Shown: positions 7,816 to 16,135 of the stretch, piece after piece | Layout: every line of letters starts with the position of its first letter | Position numbering within the stretch: position 1 is the stretch's first letter | Source: Peribacillus frigoritolerans_B | Lineage (GTDB): Bacteria; Bacillota; Bacilli; Bacillales; DSM-1321 | Length of the DNA stretch: 64,000 nt | Assembly (NCBI RefSeq): GCF_044762665.1 | Contig: NZ_JBIWES010000009.1 | Span: 62,001-126,000, forward strand | Reading direction: 5' to 3' | Notes under the pieces: generated by a model | Databases searched by the model: none | What the model was told of the DNA's origin: nothing | Seen by the model: the letters and a program-made list of their open reading frames with translations, nothing else | Program-made: the position numbers and the translations under genes

Positions 7816-9921
7816 GTGTTATCTATTCCGGATGATAAAATTAGACCATTCATAACTATAACAATTGATCAGCCTACATTTTCAGACCAAAAAATTCATG
7901 AGATACAGGAACCTTTCTTCTTTCTTATGAAGGAAAATCAAGTGTTTGCGTATATCCGCATGGATGACCTCCCGTTAAATGAAAAAATCACGACAGTCGA
8001 TCAGCTTTTACAGTATGCTTTTTCGATTGATAATGTCTGTAAATTGCACCCTAACATTTCCTTGCCGCATCTGTTTCAAATTATCGGTGAACCTATCGTA
8101 CTGATAAAAACGGATGATGGCCTCCTAACCGGTTATGTAAAAAGGGAAGATGTATTAGCTGAATTATTCAAGCAGGACAGCAAACAAAATTTAGACCTGC
8201 TAAATGTTATATTAACCTCCATTCCCATGGGGATATTTGTTGCTGATAAAGAAAGAAATATCGTGAACTTCAATGAATCAGGCTTGAAGATGATAAAAAA
8301 GCCTTCTGAACAAGTCCTTAATGAACCTGCTGCGAACATCTTCAATAAGCAGCATATACATAGCGTGTTTGCCTGCGGGAGCAGTATTCTGAATCAGCTG
8401 GAGATTACTGATGTCATGAGTGTGCTTGTCGACTATAGCCCGATTCTGAATCATGAAAAAGAAGTCGAAGGCCTGATCATCATCGTTCAGGATTTACCGA
8501 TGGTTGAGGAAATGGCCATGGAAATAGAATTGATAAAAAGCTCGAATAAAGACTTGAATGCCATTTTAGCGAATATCTATGATGAAATACTTGTAGTCAA
8601 TCAAAAAGGAGAGCTGCTGCGCTATAGTGACAGCATCATCTCAGGTTTCTGGGGGAAGGATTTAAAAGATTATATCGGGAAGAATCTCTTGCAATTAGAA
8701 GATGAAGGGATTTTTAATCCTTCGGTCACCCGGTTAGTCCTTGAACAAAAAAAGAAAGTATCGATTGTCCAAGATACTAAAATGAATAAGAAAGTCCTTT
8801 CCGTAGGCACCCCTGTGTTCAATGAAAAAGGGGATATAGATCGAATAGTCATTGCATCTAGGGATATAACGGAAACGACACAATTGAAATCGGAATTAAA
8901 TGAAATGAGGAAAGAACTGGACTCTTTCAAAAAACAGGATCAATTTTATAAAGAGTTGGTTTTTGCAAGTCCTAAAATGGAGCAGATAATCAGCCAAGTC
9001 AAGAAAATCGCACATTTTTCATCAACTGTATTAATCAATGGGGAGTCGGGAGTAGGTAAAGAAGTGATAGCTGAAGCCATTCATAAAATGGGCAGGCGAT
9101 CTAAACAACCTTTCCTGAAGATAAATTGCGGGGCGATTCCGGAAAACCTCCTTGAAAGTGAATTGTTTGGTTATACGAAGGGTTCCTTTACAGGAGCTGA
9201 TAAAAATGGGAAGGTAGGATACTTTCAGCAGGCCAATAAAGGTGTTTTATTCCTTGATGAAGTGGGTGACATGCCCATACATCTGCAAGTGAAGCTGCTG
9301 AGGGTGCTCCAGGAACAGGAAGTGATTCCGATTGGCAGCACTACACCCATTTCCATTGATGTTCAAATTGTTGCGGCCACGAATAAGAGTCTGGAAAAAA
9401 TGGTCGAGATGGGCACGTTCAGAGAAGATTTATTCTATCGATTGAACGTCATACCCATTCATGTGCCCCCATTAAGGGAAAGGCCGGAGGATATACCGCC
9501 GCTAGCCTTTCATTTCCTCCAAAAATTGAATGAAAGGTATCAGCGGAATTACCACTTTTCCCCCGATGCATTAAATATACTGGAAGTCTATACCTGGCCA
9601 GGGAACATTCGTGAGTTGCAGAACATGATTGAAAGATTGGTCGTTTCTGCAGATGAAGAAATGATCGATGCTGACTTCATTCAAAGGTTCATACCTGTGG
9701 GCAGTGACTTTAAACAAACGAAACCCATCATTACGAGAATTCTCCCGCTGCAGGAAGCACAGGATCATGTTGAAGAGCAATTGATCATGCTTGCCATGAA
9801 ACAGTATAAAACAACGACCAAAGCGGCTAAAGCGCTTGGGATAAGTCAATCGTCAGTGAGCAGGAAGTATCAAAAAGTGTTAGCTGAACAGAGTAAGAAA
9901 ATTGAAAAAAATGCATTTTGA
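7816..9921 (+). CDS. Sigma-54-dependent enhancer-binding transcriptional activator with PAS domains
   Basis: 701 residues. Residues 1-110 are an N-terminal sensory region (possibly CBS-like), followed by two PAS-like domains (about 118-225 and 238-350) and a short coiled linker (about 355-375). The AAA+ sigma-54 interaction domain has Walker A GESGVGKE at 409-416, the sigma-54 contact loop GSFTGA at 456-461 (consensus GAFTGA, second residue changed), Walker B LFLDE at 478-482 and an arginine finger region FREDLFYRLN. A Fis-type helix-turn-helix lies near 668-690 (AAKALGISQSSVSRKY). GTG at 7816 has AAAAGGAGAGTG before it. It most likely drives the -24/-12 promoters at 5671 and 10102. B. subtilis RocR is a functional analogue. 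Confidence 0.88.
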   Translation: MLSIPDDKIRPFITITIDQPTFSDQKIHEIQEPFFFLMKENQVFAYIRMDDLPLNEKITTVDQLLQYAFSIDNVCKLHPNISLPHLFQIIGEPIVLIKTDDGLLTGYVKREDVLAELFKQDSKQNLDLLNVILTSIPMGIFVADKERNIVNFNESGLKMIKKPSEQVLNEPAANIFNKQHIHSVFACGSSILNQLEITDVMSVLVDYSPILNHEKEVEGLIIIVQDLPMVEEMAMEIELIKSSNKDLNAILANIYDEILVVNQKGELLRYSDSIISGFWGKDLKDYIGKNLLQLEDEGIFNPSVTRLVLEQKKKVSIVQDTKMNKKVLSVGTPVFNEKGDIDRIVIASRDITETTQLKSELNEMRKELDSFKKQDQFYKELVFASPKMEQIISQVKKIAHFSSTVLINGESGVGKEVIAEAIHKMGRRSKQPFLKINCGAIPENLLESELFGYTKGSFTGADKNGKVGYFQQANKGVLFLDEVGDMPIHLQVKLLRVLQEQEVIPIGSTTPISIDVQIVAATNKSLEKMVEMGTFREDLFYRLNVIPIHVPPLRERPEDIPPLAFHFLQKLNERYQRNYHFSPDALNILEVYTWPGNIRELQNMIERLVVSADEEMIDADFIQRFIPVGSDFKQTKPIITRILPLQEAQDHVEEQLIMLAMKQYKTTTKAAKALGISQSSVSRKYQKVLAEQSKKIEKNAF

Positions 9922-9923
9922 AT

Positions 9924-9972
9924 AAAAGCCGTTGCCGAGTGATAAAAATCACTTGTCAACGGCTTTTATTTT
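9924..9972 (+). terminator. Rho-independent terminator after the activator gene
   Basis: Stem AAAAGCCGTTG... with ...CAACGGCTTTT, inner pairing GTGAT/ATCAC, then a T-rich tail. Confidence 0.85.
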
Positions 9973-10013
9973 TATGAGAGCATTTGGGAAGCTTTTTAAT
10001 GATTTCCAAGGTT

Positions 10014-10052
10014 GTTTATGCAAAGTGAAATAACGATATGCATAATTGCATA
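10014..10052. promoter_or_regulatory. Candidate activator binding sites upstream of the aminotransferase
   Basis: A perfect inverted repeat TATGCA-TAAT-TGCATA (10037-10052) and an upstream half-site TTTATGCAAAG near 10014-10024. The half-site is the reverse complement of TTTGCATAA found before the permease promoter. The sites lie about 50-85 bp above the -24 element at 10102. Confidence 0.5.
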
Positions 10053-10101
10053 GCTTTTAAGAGATTTATCAAAGAAAAGGCGATTTTATTGGTTAATTAA
10101 C

Positions 10102-10118
10102 TTGGCATGGTTCTTGCT
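10102..10118 (+). promoter_or_regulatory. Sigma-54 (SigL) -24/-12 promoter of the aminotransferase gene
   Basis: TTGGCATGGTTCTTGCT is nearly consensus, with GG and GC separated by 10 nt. It lies about 105 bp before the start codon and just downstream of the TATGCA palindrome. Confidence 0.85.
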
Positions 10119-10223
10119 TGATTAGTAAGTATAAGAAAAAAGGGAGGTAAGCATCAAAGTTTCATAAAACAAGCAATCTAAATTAACCAATTAACTAAAG
10201 CTATAAAAAAAGGAGATTATAAA

Positions 10224-11597
10224 ATGTCAATTAATGTAGAAAGTAAAAACACTCAAGCTAACCAATCAGCAACCCAAGATTATATTAAAAAAGTGCTTCA
10301 ATTAATCGAGCAAAAAGAAATTTCAAAAGAAGATGCGCAGTGGGTGACAAAAGAAACTGTCGAGAATTTCCGTAACCATGTAAACCCTGGGTTTTTGGAA
10401 TATCGGAAGACGGTCACTAAAGACACACAATTCGCTTCGGTGGAGTGGTCTGATCAAGATTCCTGTTTTACGGATGTAAATGGAAAAAAATATATTGATT
10501 GTTTAGGTGGGTTTGGTATTTATAATGTTGGCCATCGTAACCCTAAAGTAGTAAAGGCAGTAACCGATCAGTTACAAAGGCAAGCCCTTCATAGCCAGGA
10601 CTTACTTGATCCATTACGTGCAATGCTTGCCAAGATCCTTGCCGAAATCACACCGGGAGATCTAAAATACTCATTCTTTACGAACAGCGGTACCGAGAGC
10701 GTGGAAGCTGCACTTAAGCTGGCTAAAATGTACAGTGACCGATACACGATCATTTCCACGACAAAATCATTTCATGGGAAAAGCCTTGGTTCCCTATCGG
10801 CAACGGCAAAGGGCATGTTCAGAAAACCGTTCATCCCGTTGGTACCAGGTGTGCGCCATGTACCATTCGGTGATGTGGATATGATGAGAAAAACGTTTGA
10901 AAGTTGTGCATTGGTCGGTGAAGATGTTGCTGCTGTACTGTTGGAGCCTATTCAAGGTGAAGGAGGGGTCATCCTTCCTCCGCAAGATTATTTAAAGCAG
11001 GTTCGGGCATTATGTGACGAATATGATGCGTTATTGATCTTGGATGAGGTGCAAACAGGAATGGGACGGACAGGTAAAATGTTCGCTTCTGAGCTATATG
11101 ATGTTGTTCCGGACATTATTTGTTTAGCGAAAGCATTCGGCGGCGGAGTAATGCCTGCAGGGGCTGTGGTAGCCAATGAGAAAGTATTTAAAAGCTGGTT
11201 CGACAATCCATTCATGCACACTACGACATTTGGAGGAAATCCACTAGCTTGTGCTGCGGCCATTGCTACGATTGACGTACTTTTGGAAGAAAACTTACCG
11301 CAGCGTGCTGCAGAAGTTGGTGAATACTTCTTAAATGGGTTAAGGGAAGTGGCTGCTGATCACAAAGATAAGGTCTTGGAAATCCGCGGCCAAGGATTAA
11401 TGATTGGTATTGAGTTCCATAAAGATGAAGTGGGGTATGAATTCTCAAAAGCCCTTTTTGATAAAGGCATCTTAGTGGCAGGTACGCTTATTAATTCCAA
11501 AACAATCAGGATCGAGCCGTCTTTGACCATTCAGCTGGATGAAGTCGATACAGTCATTAAAGCGTTTAAAGAAGTCTTGCCGACGCTTCAATCTTAA
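10224..11597 (+). CDS. patA: Putrescine aminotransferase-like class III PLP enzyme
   Basis: 457 residues, the length of E. coli PatA (YgjG, 459 aa), which moves the amino group of putrescine to 2-oxoglutarate giving 4-aminobutanal. The N-terminal helical extension before the core is typical of that group. Seen motifs: FFTNSGTESVEAALKLAK (phosphate binding), SFHGKSLG, LLEPIQGEGG, LILDEVQTGMGRTG, and the PLP lysine in CLAKAFGGG. ATG at 10224 follows AAAAAAGGAGA. It is sigma-54 controlled and pairs with the permease, so the block likely uses putrescine or another diamine as a nitrogen/carbon source. The name is the E. coli one; B. subtilis patA is a different gene. Confidence 0.82.
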   Translation: MSINVESKNTQANQSATQDYIKKVLQLIEQKEISKEDAQWVTKETVENFRNHVNPGFLEYRKTVTKDTQFASVEWSDQDSCFTDVNGKKYIDCLGGFGIYNVGHRNPKVVKAVTDQLQRQALHSQDLLDPLRAMLAKILAEITPGDLKYSFFTNSGTESVEAALKLAKMYSDRYTIISTTKSFHGKSLGSLSATAKGMFRKPFIPLVPGVRHVPFGDVDMMRKTFESCALVGEDVAAVLLEPIQGEGGVILPPQDYLKQVRALCDEYDALLILDEVQTGMGRTGKMFASELYDVVPDIICLAKAFGGGVMPAGAVVANEKVFKSWFDNPFMHTTTFGGNPLACAAAIATIDVLLEENLPQRAAEVGEYFLNGLREVAADHKDKVLEIRGQGLMIGIEFHKDEVGYEFSKALFDKGILVAGTLINSKTIRIEPSLTIQLDEVDTVIKAFKEVLPTLQS

Positions 11598-11610
11598 TTT
11601 AAGTGAGCAG

Positions 11611-11637
11611 AAAAACAGCCTTTGGGCTGTTTTTTTG
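11611..11637 (+). terminator. Rho-independent terminator after the aminotransferase gene
   Basis: Stem AAAACAGCC / GGCTGTTTT, 4-nt loop, seven T. Confidence 0.88.
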
Positions 11638-11779
11638 TTGTCTGGAGGTAGTGTGGGAATTACTTATATATTCCTCGTTATATTGATGCAACTCCGAAAT
11701 TTTTTTAGCGAAAATGAGTAATGAAAACGGGAATTACACAGATTGGACAAGGATTTAATTCCTTTAACGTAATTTGGTA

Positions 11780-11788
11780 TGTTATAAT
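11780..11788 (+). promoter_or_regulatory. Extended -10 promoter for yphE-yphF
   Basis: TGTTATAAT: perfect TATAAT with a TGn extension and no clear -35, about 29 bp before the yphE start. It restarts transcription after the inserted putrescine block. Confidence 0.5.
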
Positions 11789-11816
11789 AATTTCTGGAAA
11801 AAGGAGTGATGAAGAT

Positions 11817-12014
11817 ATGACACCTGCTCTGCAAAAAATGTGGATATCCTTTATAGCTATGGGCTTTATGGTTATCTCAATATTTTTAATCTACTTAAGC
11901 CGCTATAAATTAAAAGGTTTTTGGAGAGTCTTGACAGCAATTATCGCATACATACTTATGATTCTGGCCGGTTTGATCATCCTTATAGTTGTTCTTAGCG
12001 GGCCAACCACTTGA
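11817..12014 (+). CDS. yphE: YphE-like small membrane protein (DUF2768)
   Basis: 65 residues with two transmembrane helices (about 8-25 and 37-60) and a basic loop (SRYKLKGFWR). Size and position just before yphF and spoIVA match B. subtilis YphE (68 aa). I start at the ATG at 11817 because AAAAGGAGTGA precedes it at good spacing; an upstream in-frame ATG at 11721 has no ribosome binding site. Function unknown; presumably co-transcribed with yphF, 13 bp downstream. Confidence 0.72.
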   Translation: MTPALQKMWISFIAMGFMVISIFLIYLSRYKLKGFWRVLTAIIAYILMILAGLIILIVVLSGPTT

Positions 12015-12027
12015 TAGGTGAGGAGAA

Positions 12028-12753
12028 ATGATGAGGAATTTTTTCAAAATATTATGTTTATTGTGCATCTCTGTATCATTATCTGGCTGCTTATATCCGG
12101 AGAAGCAAAAAATGCAAAACCAACTGCCTTATAAAGAGCAAATACAATCCGTCCAAAGTGCAGTGGATCAATTTCAGAAAGATGAAGGCGGCATACTGCC
12201 CATAGTTACAAAAGATGCAGGTACACCGATTTATCAAAAATATGTCATAAAATTTTCTAAGATTTCGCCTAGGTATATGGCTGAACCGCCGGACAATGCC
12301 TTTGAATCAGGGGGCGTTTTTCAATACATCCTCGTTAATGTTGAAAAGGATCCGACTGTAAAGCTGTTGGATGTCAGGATGGCCCAGAAGATTCAAGATG
12401 TTTCCTTGAGATTGACTGCTTATCAGCAAAGCAATGGATACCCGCCATTTAAGGAAAGGTTATCTGATAATGTCTTCACGCTTGATTATGAAAAAATGGG
12501 GCTGAAGGAAGCTCCGACGGTCACGAGTCCATTTTCACAAAAAGACTTATACCTTGTAGTCGATGGTCAAGGCAGCATTTTTGTTGATTATACCCCTGAT
12601 TTACTTGAGGCATTGAAGAAGCATGGGGGGGAAATCAAGCAAGGTGAAGATATCCGGGAACTGCTGGTGCAGAGTTCGGAGTTCGTCCCTGCCTATTCAT
12701 TACCATATACAATTGATGAAAAAACAAAAACACCAATATTTCTTACAAAATAG
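12028..12753 (+). CDS. yphF: YphF-like lipoprotein
   Basis: 241 residues (B. subtilis YphF about 244). A type II signal peptide is clear: MMRNFFKILCLLCISVSLSG followed by the lipobox cysteine (LSGC, Cys at residue 21), so it should be anchored to the outer face of the cell membrane. The rest is soluble, without a motif I recognise. Ribosome binding site AGGTGAGGAG. It is followed by a strong terminator, which separates it from spoIVA. The conserved position in sporeformers hints at a role linked to sporulation, but that is inference. Confidence 0.78.
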   Translation: MMRNFFKILCLLCISVSLSGCLYPEKQKMQNQLPYKEQIQSVQSAVDQFQKDEGGILPIVTKDAGTPIYQKYVIKFSKISPRYMAEPPDNAFESGGVFQYILVNVEKDPTVKLLDVRMAQKIQDVSLRLTAYQQSNGYPPFKERLSDNVFTLDYEKMGLKEAPTVTSPFSQKDLYLVVDGQGSIFVDYTPDLLEALKKHGGEIKQGEDIRELLVQSSEFVPAYSLPYTIDEKTKTPIFLTK

Positions 12754-12755
12754 GC

Positions 12756-12803
12756 ATAACCCTTCTTCTGCAAAATATATTGTAGGGGAAGGGTTATTTC
12801 TTT
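12756..12803 (+). terminator. Rho-independent terminator after yphF
   Basis: 10-bp stem ATAACCCTTC / GAAGGGTTAT with a T-rich tail. Confidence 0.8.
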
Positions 12804-12890
12804 TATCTTTATTTCATCTTACTTTTAAAATAACAACCCTTATATAAAAATTTCTGGTGGAGGAAGGGATTGAACCAGGGAAATAAATGG

Positions 12891-12933
12891 AATAAATTTT
12901 TAGGACAACATCATAGATATATATTGTCCTAAA
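12891..12933 (+). promoter_or_regulatory. Putative sigma-E promoter with palindromic operator for spoIVA
   Basis: AATAAAT (12891), 14 nt, CATAGATA (12912-12919) resembles a sigma-E promoter. It is framed by a perfect 10-bp inverted repeat TTTAGGACAA (12899-12908) and TTGTCCTAAA (12924-12933). Each arm contains TAGGACAA, close to the SpoIIID consensus WWRRACARNY. Assignment to SpoIIID is inference. Confidence 0.4.
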
Positions 12934-12986
12934 TAAATGCAAATGGATAAACGAAATCCCAAAACTCTAATTCGGGAGGGGATACC

Positions 12987-14465
12987 TTGGAAAAGGTAGA
13001 TATTTTTAAAGATATAGCTGAACGGACCGGTGGCGATATATACTTGGGGGTGGTCGGTGCCGTCAGGACTGGTAAATCCACATTTATTAAAAAATTCATG
13101 GAACTGGTCGTCATTCCGAATATACCGTCAGAGGCGGACCGTGCCAGGGCACAGGATGAACTGCCTCAAAGTGCTGCCGGAAAGACGATCATGACGACGG
13201 AACCCAAATTCGTACCGAACCAGGCAGCATCGATTCAAGTAGCTGAAGGTCTCGACGTGAACATCCGTTTAGTCGATTGTGTCGGTTATACAATACCCGG
13301 GGCAAAAGGGTATGAAGATGAAAATGGTCCCCGCATGATTCACACGCCTTGGTATGAAGAGCCGATTCCGTTCAATGAAGCTGCAGAGATCGGTACTCGC
13401 AAAGTAATTCAGGATCATTCCACATTAGGCGTAGTCGTTACGACGGATGGTTCGATAGGAGAAATCCCCCGAAGTGATTATTTAGAGGCCGAGGAAAGGG
13501 TCGTCGAAGAATTGAAGGAGGTTGGCAAGCCGTTTATCATGATTGTCAATTCCGTTCAGCCTCACCACCCGAATACGGTAGCACTGAGGGAATCCTTGCA
13601 GGAAAAGTATGATATCCCCGTATTGGCCATGAGTGTCGAAGGAATGCGGGAATCGGATGTTTATAGCGTACTGCGCGAGGCCCTGTACGAATTTCCTGTT
13701 CTCGAGGTCAATGTTAATCTCCCGAGCTGGGTAATGGTTCTGCGCGAGGATCATTGGTTAAGGGAAAGTTACCAGGAAGCGGTTAAAGAGACCGTCAAGG
13801 ACATTAAACGATTGAGGGATGTTGATCGTGTAGTCGGTCATTTCAATGAATTCGAGTTCATTGACCGTGCCGCTCTTGCAGGCATTGAGATGGGGCAGGG
13901 CGTTGCAGAAATAGACCTATATGCCCCTGATGAACTTTATGATGATATTCTGAAGGAAATTGTAGGTGTGGAGATTCGGGGCAAGGATCATCTGCTATCT
14001 TTGATGCAGGACTTTGCGTATGCGAAAGCAGAATATGATCAGGTGGCCGATGCGTTGAGGATGGTTAAACAAACTGGATATGGTGTCGCAGCCCCATCCC
14101 TTAACGATATGAGTCTTGATGAACCGGAAATCATCCGTCAGGGGGCCAGATTCGGTGTCAGGCTAAAAGCAGTGGCTCCTTCCATCCATATGATCAAGGT
14201 CGATGTCGAATCCGAATTCTCGCCAATCATCGGTACGGAAAAGCAAAGTGAGGAATTAGTCCGGTATCTGATGCAGGATTTCGAAGACAATCCACTTTCC
14301 ATTTGGAACTCCGATATTTTTGGAAGAAGCCTAAGTTCTTACGTAAGGGAAGGCATACAGGTGAAATTAGCGATGATGCCAGACAATGCGCGCTATAAAT
14401 TGAAAGAAACACTGGAGAGGATTATTAATGAGGGCAGTGGCGGATTGATTGCCATCATCTTATAG
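12987..14465 (+). CDS. spoIVA: Spore coat assembly ATPase SpoIVA
   Basis: Forms the basement layer of the spore coat: an ATP-hydrolysing scaffold that polymerises on the forespore outer membrane in the mother cell. It has exactly 492 residues, as in B. subtilis, and the first about 45 residues are nearly the same as B. subtilis SpoIVA. Walker A GAVRTGKST lies at 24-32, followed by the TRAFAC-type LVDCVGY. The C-terminal end GSGGLIAIIL is the conserved membrane-targeting tail. The start is a TTG at 12987 after GGGAGGGG. Its presence shows the organism is an endospore former. Confidence 0.98.
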   Translation: MEKVDIFKDIAERTGGDIYLGVVGAVRTGKSTFIKKFMELVVIPNIPSEADRARAQDELPQSAAGKTIMTTEPKFVPNQAASIQVAEGLDVNIRLVDCVGYTIPGAKGYEDENGPRMIHTPWYEEPIPFNEAAEIGTRKVIQDHSTLGVVVTTDGSIGEIPRSDYLEAEERVVEELKEVGKPFIMIVNSVQPHHPNTVALRESLQEKYDIPVLAMSVEGMRESDVYSVLREALYEFPVLEVNVNLPSWVMVLREDHWLRESYQEAVKETVKDIKRLRDVDRVVGHFNEFEFIDRAALAGIEMGQGVAEIDLYAPDELYDDILKEIVGVEIRGKDHLLSLMQDFAYAKAEYDQVADALRMVKQTGYGVAAPSLNDMSLDEPEIIRQGARFGVRLKAVAPSIHMIKVDVESEFSPIIGTEKQSEELVRYLMQDFEDNPLSIWNSDIFGRSLSSYVREGIQVKLAMMPDNARYKLKETLERIINEGSGGLIAIIL

Positions 14466-14480
14466 AAAACGTTTAAGGCT

Positions 14481-14513
14481 GGACCAACTCCATTTATGGA
14501 TTGGTCTTTTTAC
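14481..14513 (+). terminator. Terminator after spoIVA
   Basis: Stem GGACCAA / TTGGTCT with inner TCCA/TGGA pairing, then a T-run. Confidence 0.65.
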
Positions 14514-14968
14514 ATGGAAGAAACGCAGGATCGCAAGAAAAATATCATTTATGGACGCTAATATTTGAAATCATCTGCTGTTTTTTAGTATAATCTTGAA
14601 AAAACCCTGTGGTTAAGCGATTTTCAGCAATATAATAAGTTTAATTTCTATAAAAAAGGGAAATGATGAATAGCGAAAGACAAAATTTATAATATATACA
14701 ATTATTAATGAAAAGATTCCCATTATTTTTTGAATTCCCTTGCTAAGCTTATAGGATTTGTGATAATCTACATACAGAAAACGCGTTATAACAGCGATTT
14801 CAACCTATTTATAAATTTTCGGATGAATTATTTGGAAATTAAACCGGCTTGGTAATCCCTGATTATCAGGGAATGAAATTTTTTCGACCGAAACTAATAT
14901 CAAATCACTATTATAGTGTTGTAATAATGATTTTTTATAAAGATTCCTTTTGGGAGGAGGTGAATGGC
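14514..14968 (+). promoter_or_regulatory. Upstream region of hbs
   Basis: About 450 A/T-rich bases without a gene. A possible sigma-A promoter is TTGCTA (about 14739), 18 nt, TAATCT. Further down are a 7-bp perfect hairpin TCCCTGA-TTA-TCAGGGA (14856-14872) and a palindrome CACTATTATAGTG (about 14905-14920). A long multi-promoter leader is usual for hbs in Bacillus; which of these elements work here cannot be told from sequence alone. Confidence 0.4.
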
Positions 14969-15241
14969 ATGAACAAAACAGAATTAATTAATGAAGTTGT
15001 TACAGCAACTGAAATTTCTAAGAAAGACGCTACAAAAGCTGTTGATGCTGTTTTTGATACAATCTTAGAAGCTCTAAAAAACGGTGATAAAGTCCAATTG
15101 ATTGGTTTTGGTAACTTTGAAGTTCGTGAACGTGCGGCTCGTAAAGGCCGTAACCCACAAACTGGTGACGAAATCGAAATTGCAGCTAGCAAAGTGCCAG
15201 CTTTCAAACCCGGTAAAGCGCTGAAAGATGCAGTGAAGTAA
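14969..15241 (+). CDS. hbs: DNA-binding protein HU
   Basis: 90 residues, histone-like nucleoid protein, dimeric, bends DNA. MNKTELINEV start, GFGNFEVRERAARKGRNPQ (start of the beta-arm, with the signature GFGxFxxxxRxxRxGRNPxTG) and the C-terminal PAFKPGKALKDAVK are all typical. The ATG at 14969 follows a perfect GGGAGGAGGTG; an upstream in-frame ATG at 14849 lacks one and adds unrelated sequence. A strong terminator follows, so it is a single-gene unit between spoIVA and folE as in B. subtilis. Confidence 0.97.
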   Translation: MNKTELINEVVTATEISKKDATKAVDAVFDTILEALKNGDKVQLIGFGNFEVRERAARKGRNPQTGDEIEIAASKVPAFKPGKALKDAVK

Positions 15242-15270
15242 TTCTACCATTACATACGGGTGCTTAACCG

Positions 15271-15305
15271 AAAAGGGCCGCGTGAAAACGCGGCCCTTTT
15301 TTTGC
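15271..15305 (+). terminator. Rho-independent terminator after hbs
   Basis: 13-bp perfect stem AAAAGGGCCGCGT / ACGCGGCCCTTTT, loop GAAA, eight T. Confidence 0.93.
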
Positions 15306-15377
15306 TTCTTAATTTCCATCTGTGATAATATAAAAGACAGTGAATATTTTAGAAACGCTTCAGATGGTAAATCTGTC

Positions 15378-15483
15378 ACAAGGAAATAACCATTCGAAAC
15401 CGCTTCCGGCGAAACTGCTTTTAATGGGCTTCAATCTATGGGGTAATGGTTCGCTTTGATAATTGCAATTATGGATTTCCGGG
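15378..15483 (+). promoter_or_regulatory. Possible structured leader upstream of folE
   Basis: Nested complementary segments: GGAAAT near 15380 with ATTTCC near 15475, and AACCATT near 15388 with AATGGTT near 15444. A small hairpin ATAAT-TGCA-ATTAT lies inside the outer pair. No riboswitch class that I know fits. It may be only a chance fold. Confidence 0.25.
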
Positions 15484-15548
15484 TGCAACGCGCTTTGGTT
15501 TTTTTATCTGAATACATAATATTATTGATTTTTTAGGAGGTACAAATA

Positions 15549-16115
15549 ATGGCTAATGTTGATCATGCCAAATTAGAAGAAGCAGTTAAAATGCTTCTCG
15601 AGGCTGTAGGGGAAGACCCGACGAGGGAAGGACTGCTGGATACTCCTGCCCGTGTAGCCAGAATGTATGAAGAAATTTTTTCTGGGCTTAATCAAGATCC
15701 TAAGGAATATTTCGATACTGTTTTTGGAGAGGACCATGAAGAACTCGTACTAGTAAAGGATATTCCGTTTTACTCGGTATGTGAACATCATTTAGTCCCT
15801 TTTTACGGGAAAGCCCATGTAGCATATATTCCGAAAAACGGAAAAGTGACTGGCTTAAGTAAATTGGCACGGGCGGTTGAGGCTGTATCGAAGCGTCCGC
15901 AACTTCAAGAGCGTATCACTTCTACTGTTGCAGACTCGATAATGGAAAAGCTCGAGCCTCATGGTGTAATGGTTGTAGTAGAGGCTGAACATATGTGCAT
16001 GACCATGCGAGGTGTAAAAAAACCCGGATCTAAAACAGTGACTTCAGCTGTAAGGGGAACGTTTGCGAAAGATCATCGTACTAGAGCTGAAGTTCTGGCG
16101 TTCATTAAAGACTAA
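15549..16115 (+). CDS. folE: GTP cyclohydrolase I
   Basis: First step of folate synthesis: GTP to 7,8-dihydroneopterin triphosphate. 188 residues (B. subtilis MtrA 190). Zinc site residues are in SVCEHHLVPF and EHMCMTMRGV; the rest of the signature KPGSKTVTSAVRG is present. Ribosome binding site TTAGGAGGTAC. The mtrB gene follows 20 bp later, forming the folE(mtrA)-mtrB operon of Bacillus. Confidence 0.97.
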   Translation: MANVDHAKLEEAVKMLLEAVGEDPTREGLLDTPARVARMYEEIFSGLNQDPKEYFDTVFGEDHEELVLVKDIPFYSVCEHHLVPFYGKAHVAYIPKNGKVTGLSKLARAVEAVSKRPQLQERITSTVADSIMEKLEPHGVMVVVEAEHMCMTMRGVKKPGSKTVTSAVRGTFAKDHRTRAEVLAFIKD

Positions 16116-16135
16116 GGACATGGGGGCAGGAAAAA

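Noticed and set aside
11539..11721. Plus-strand open frame overlapping the end of the aminotransferase gene
   Set aside because: It runs through the terminator hairpin and has no ribosome binding site; a shadow frame.
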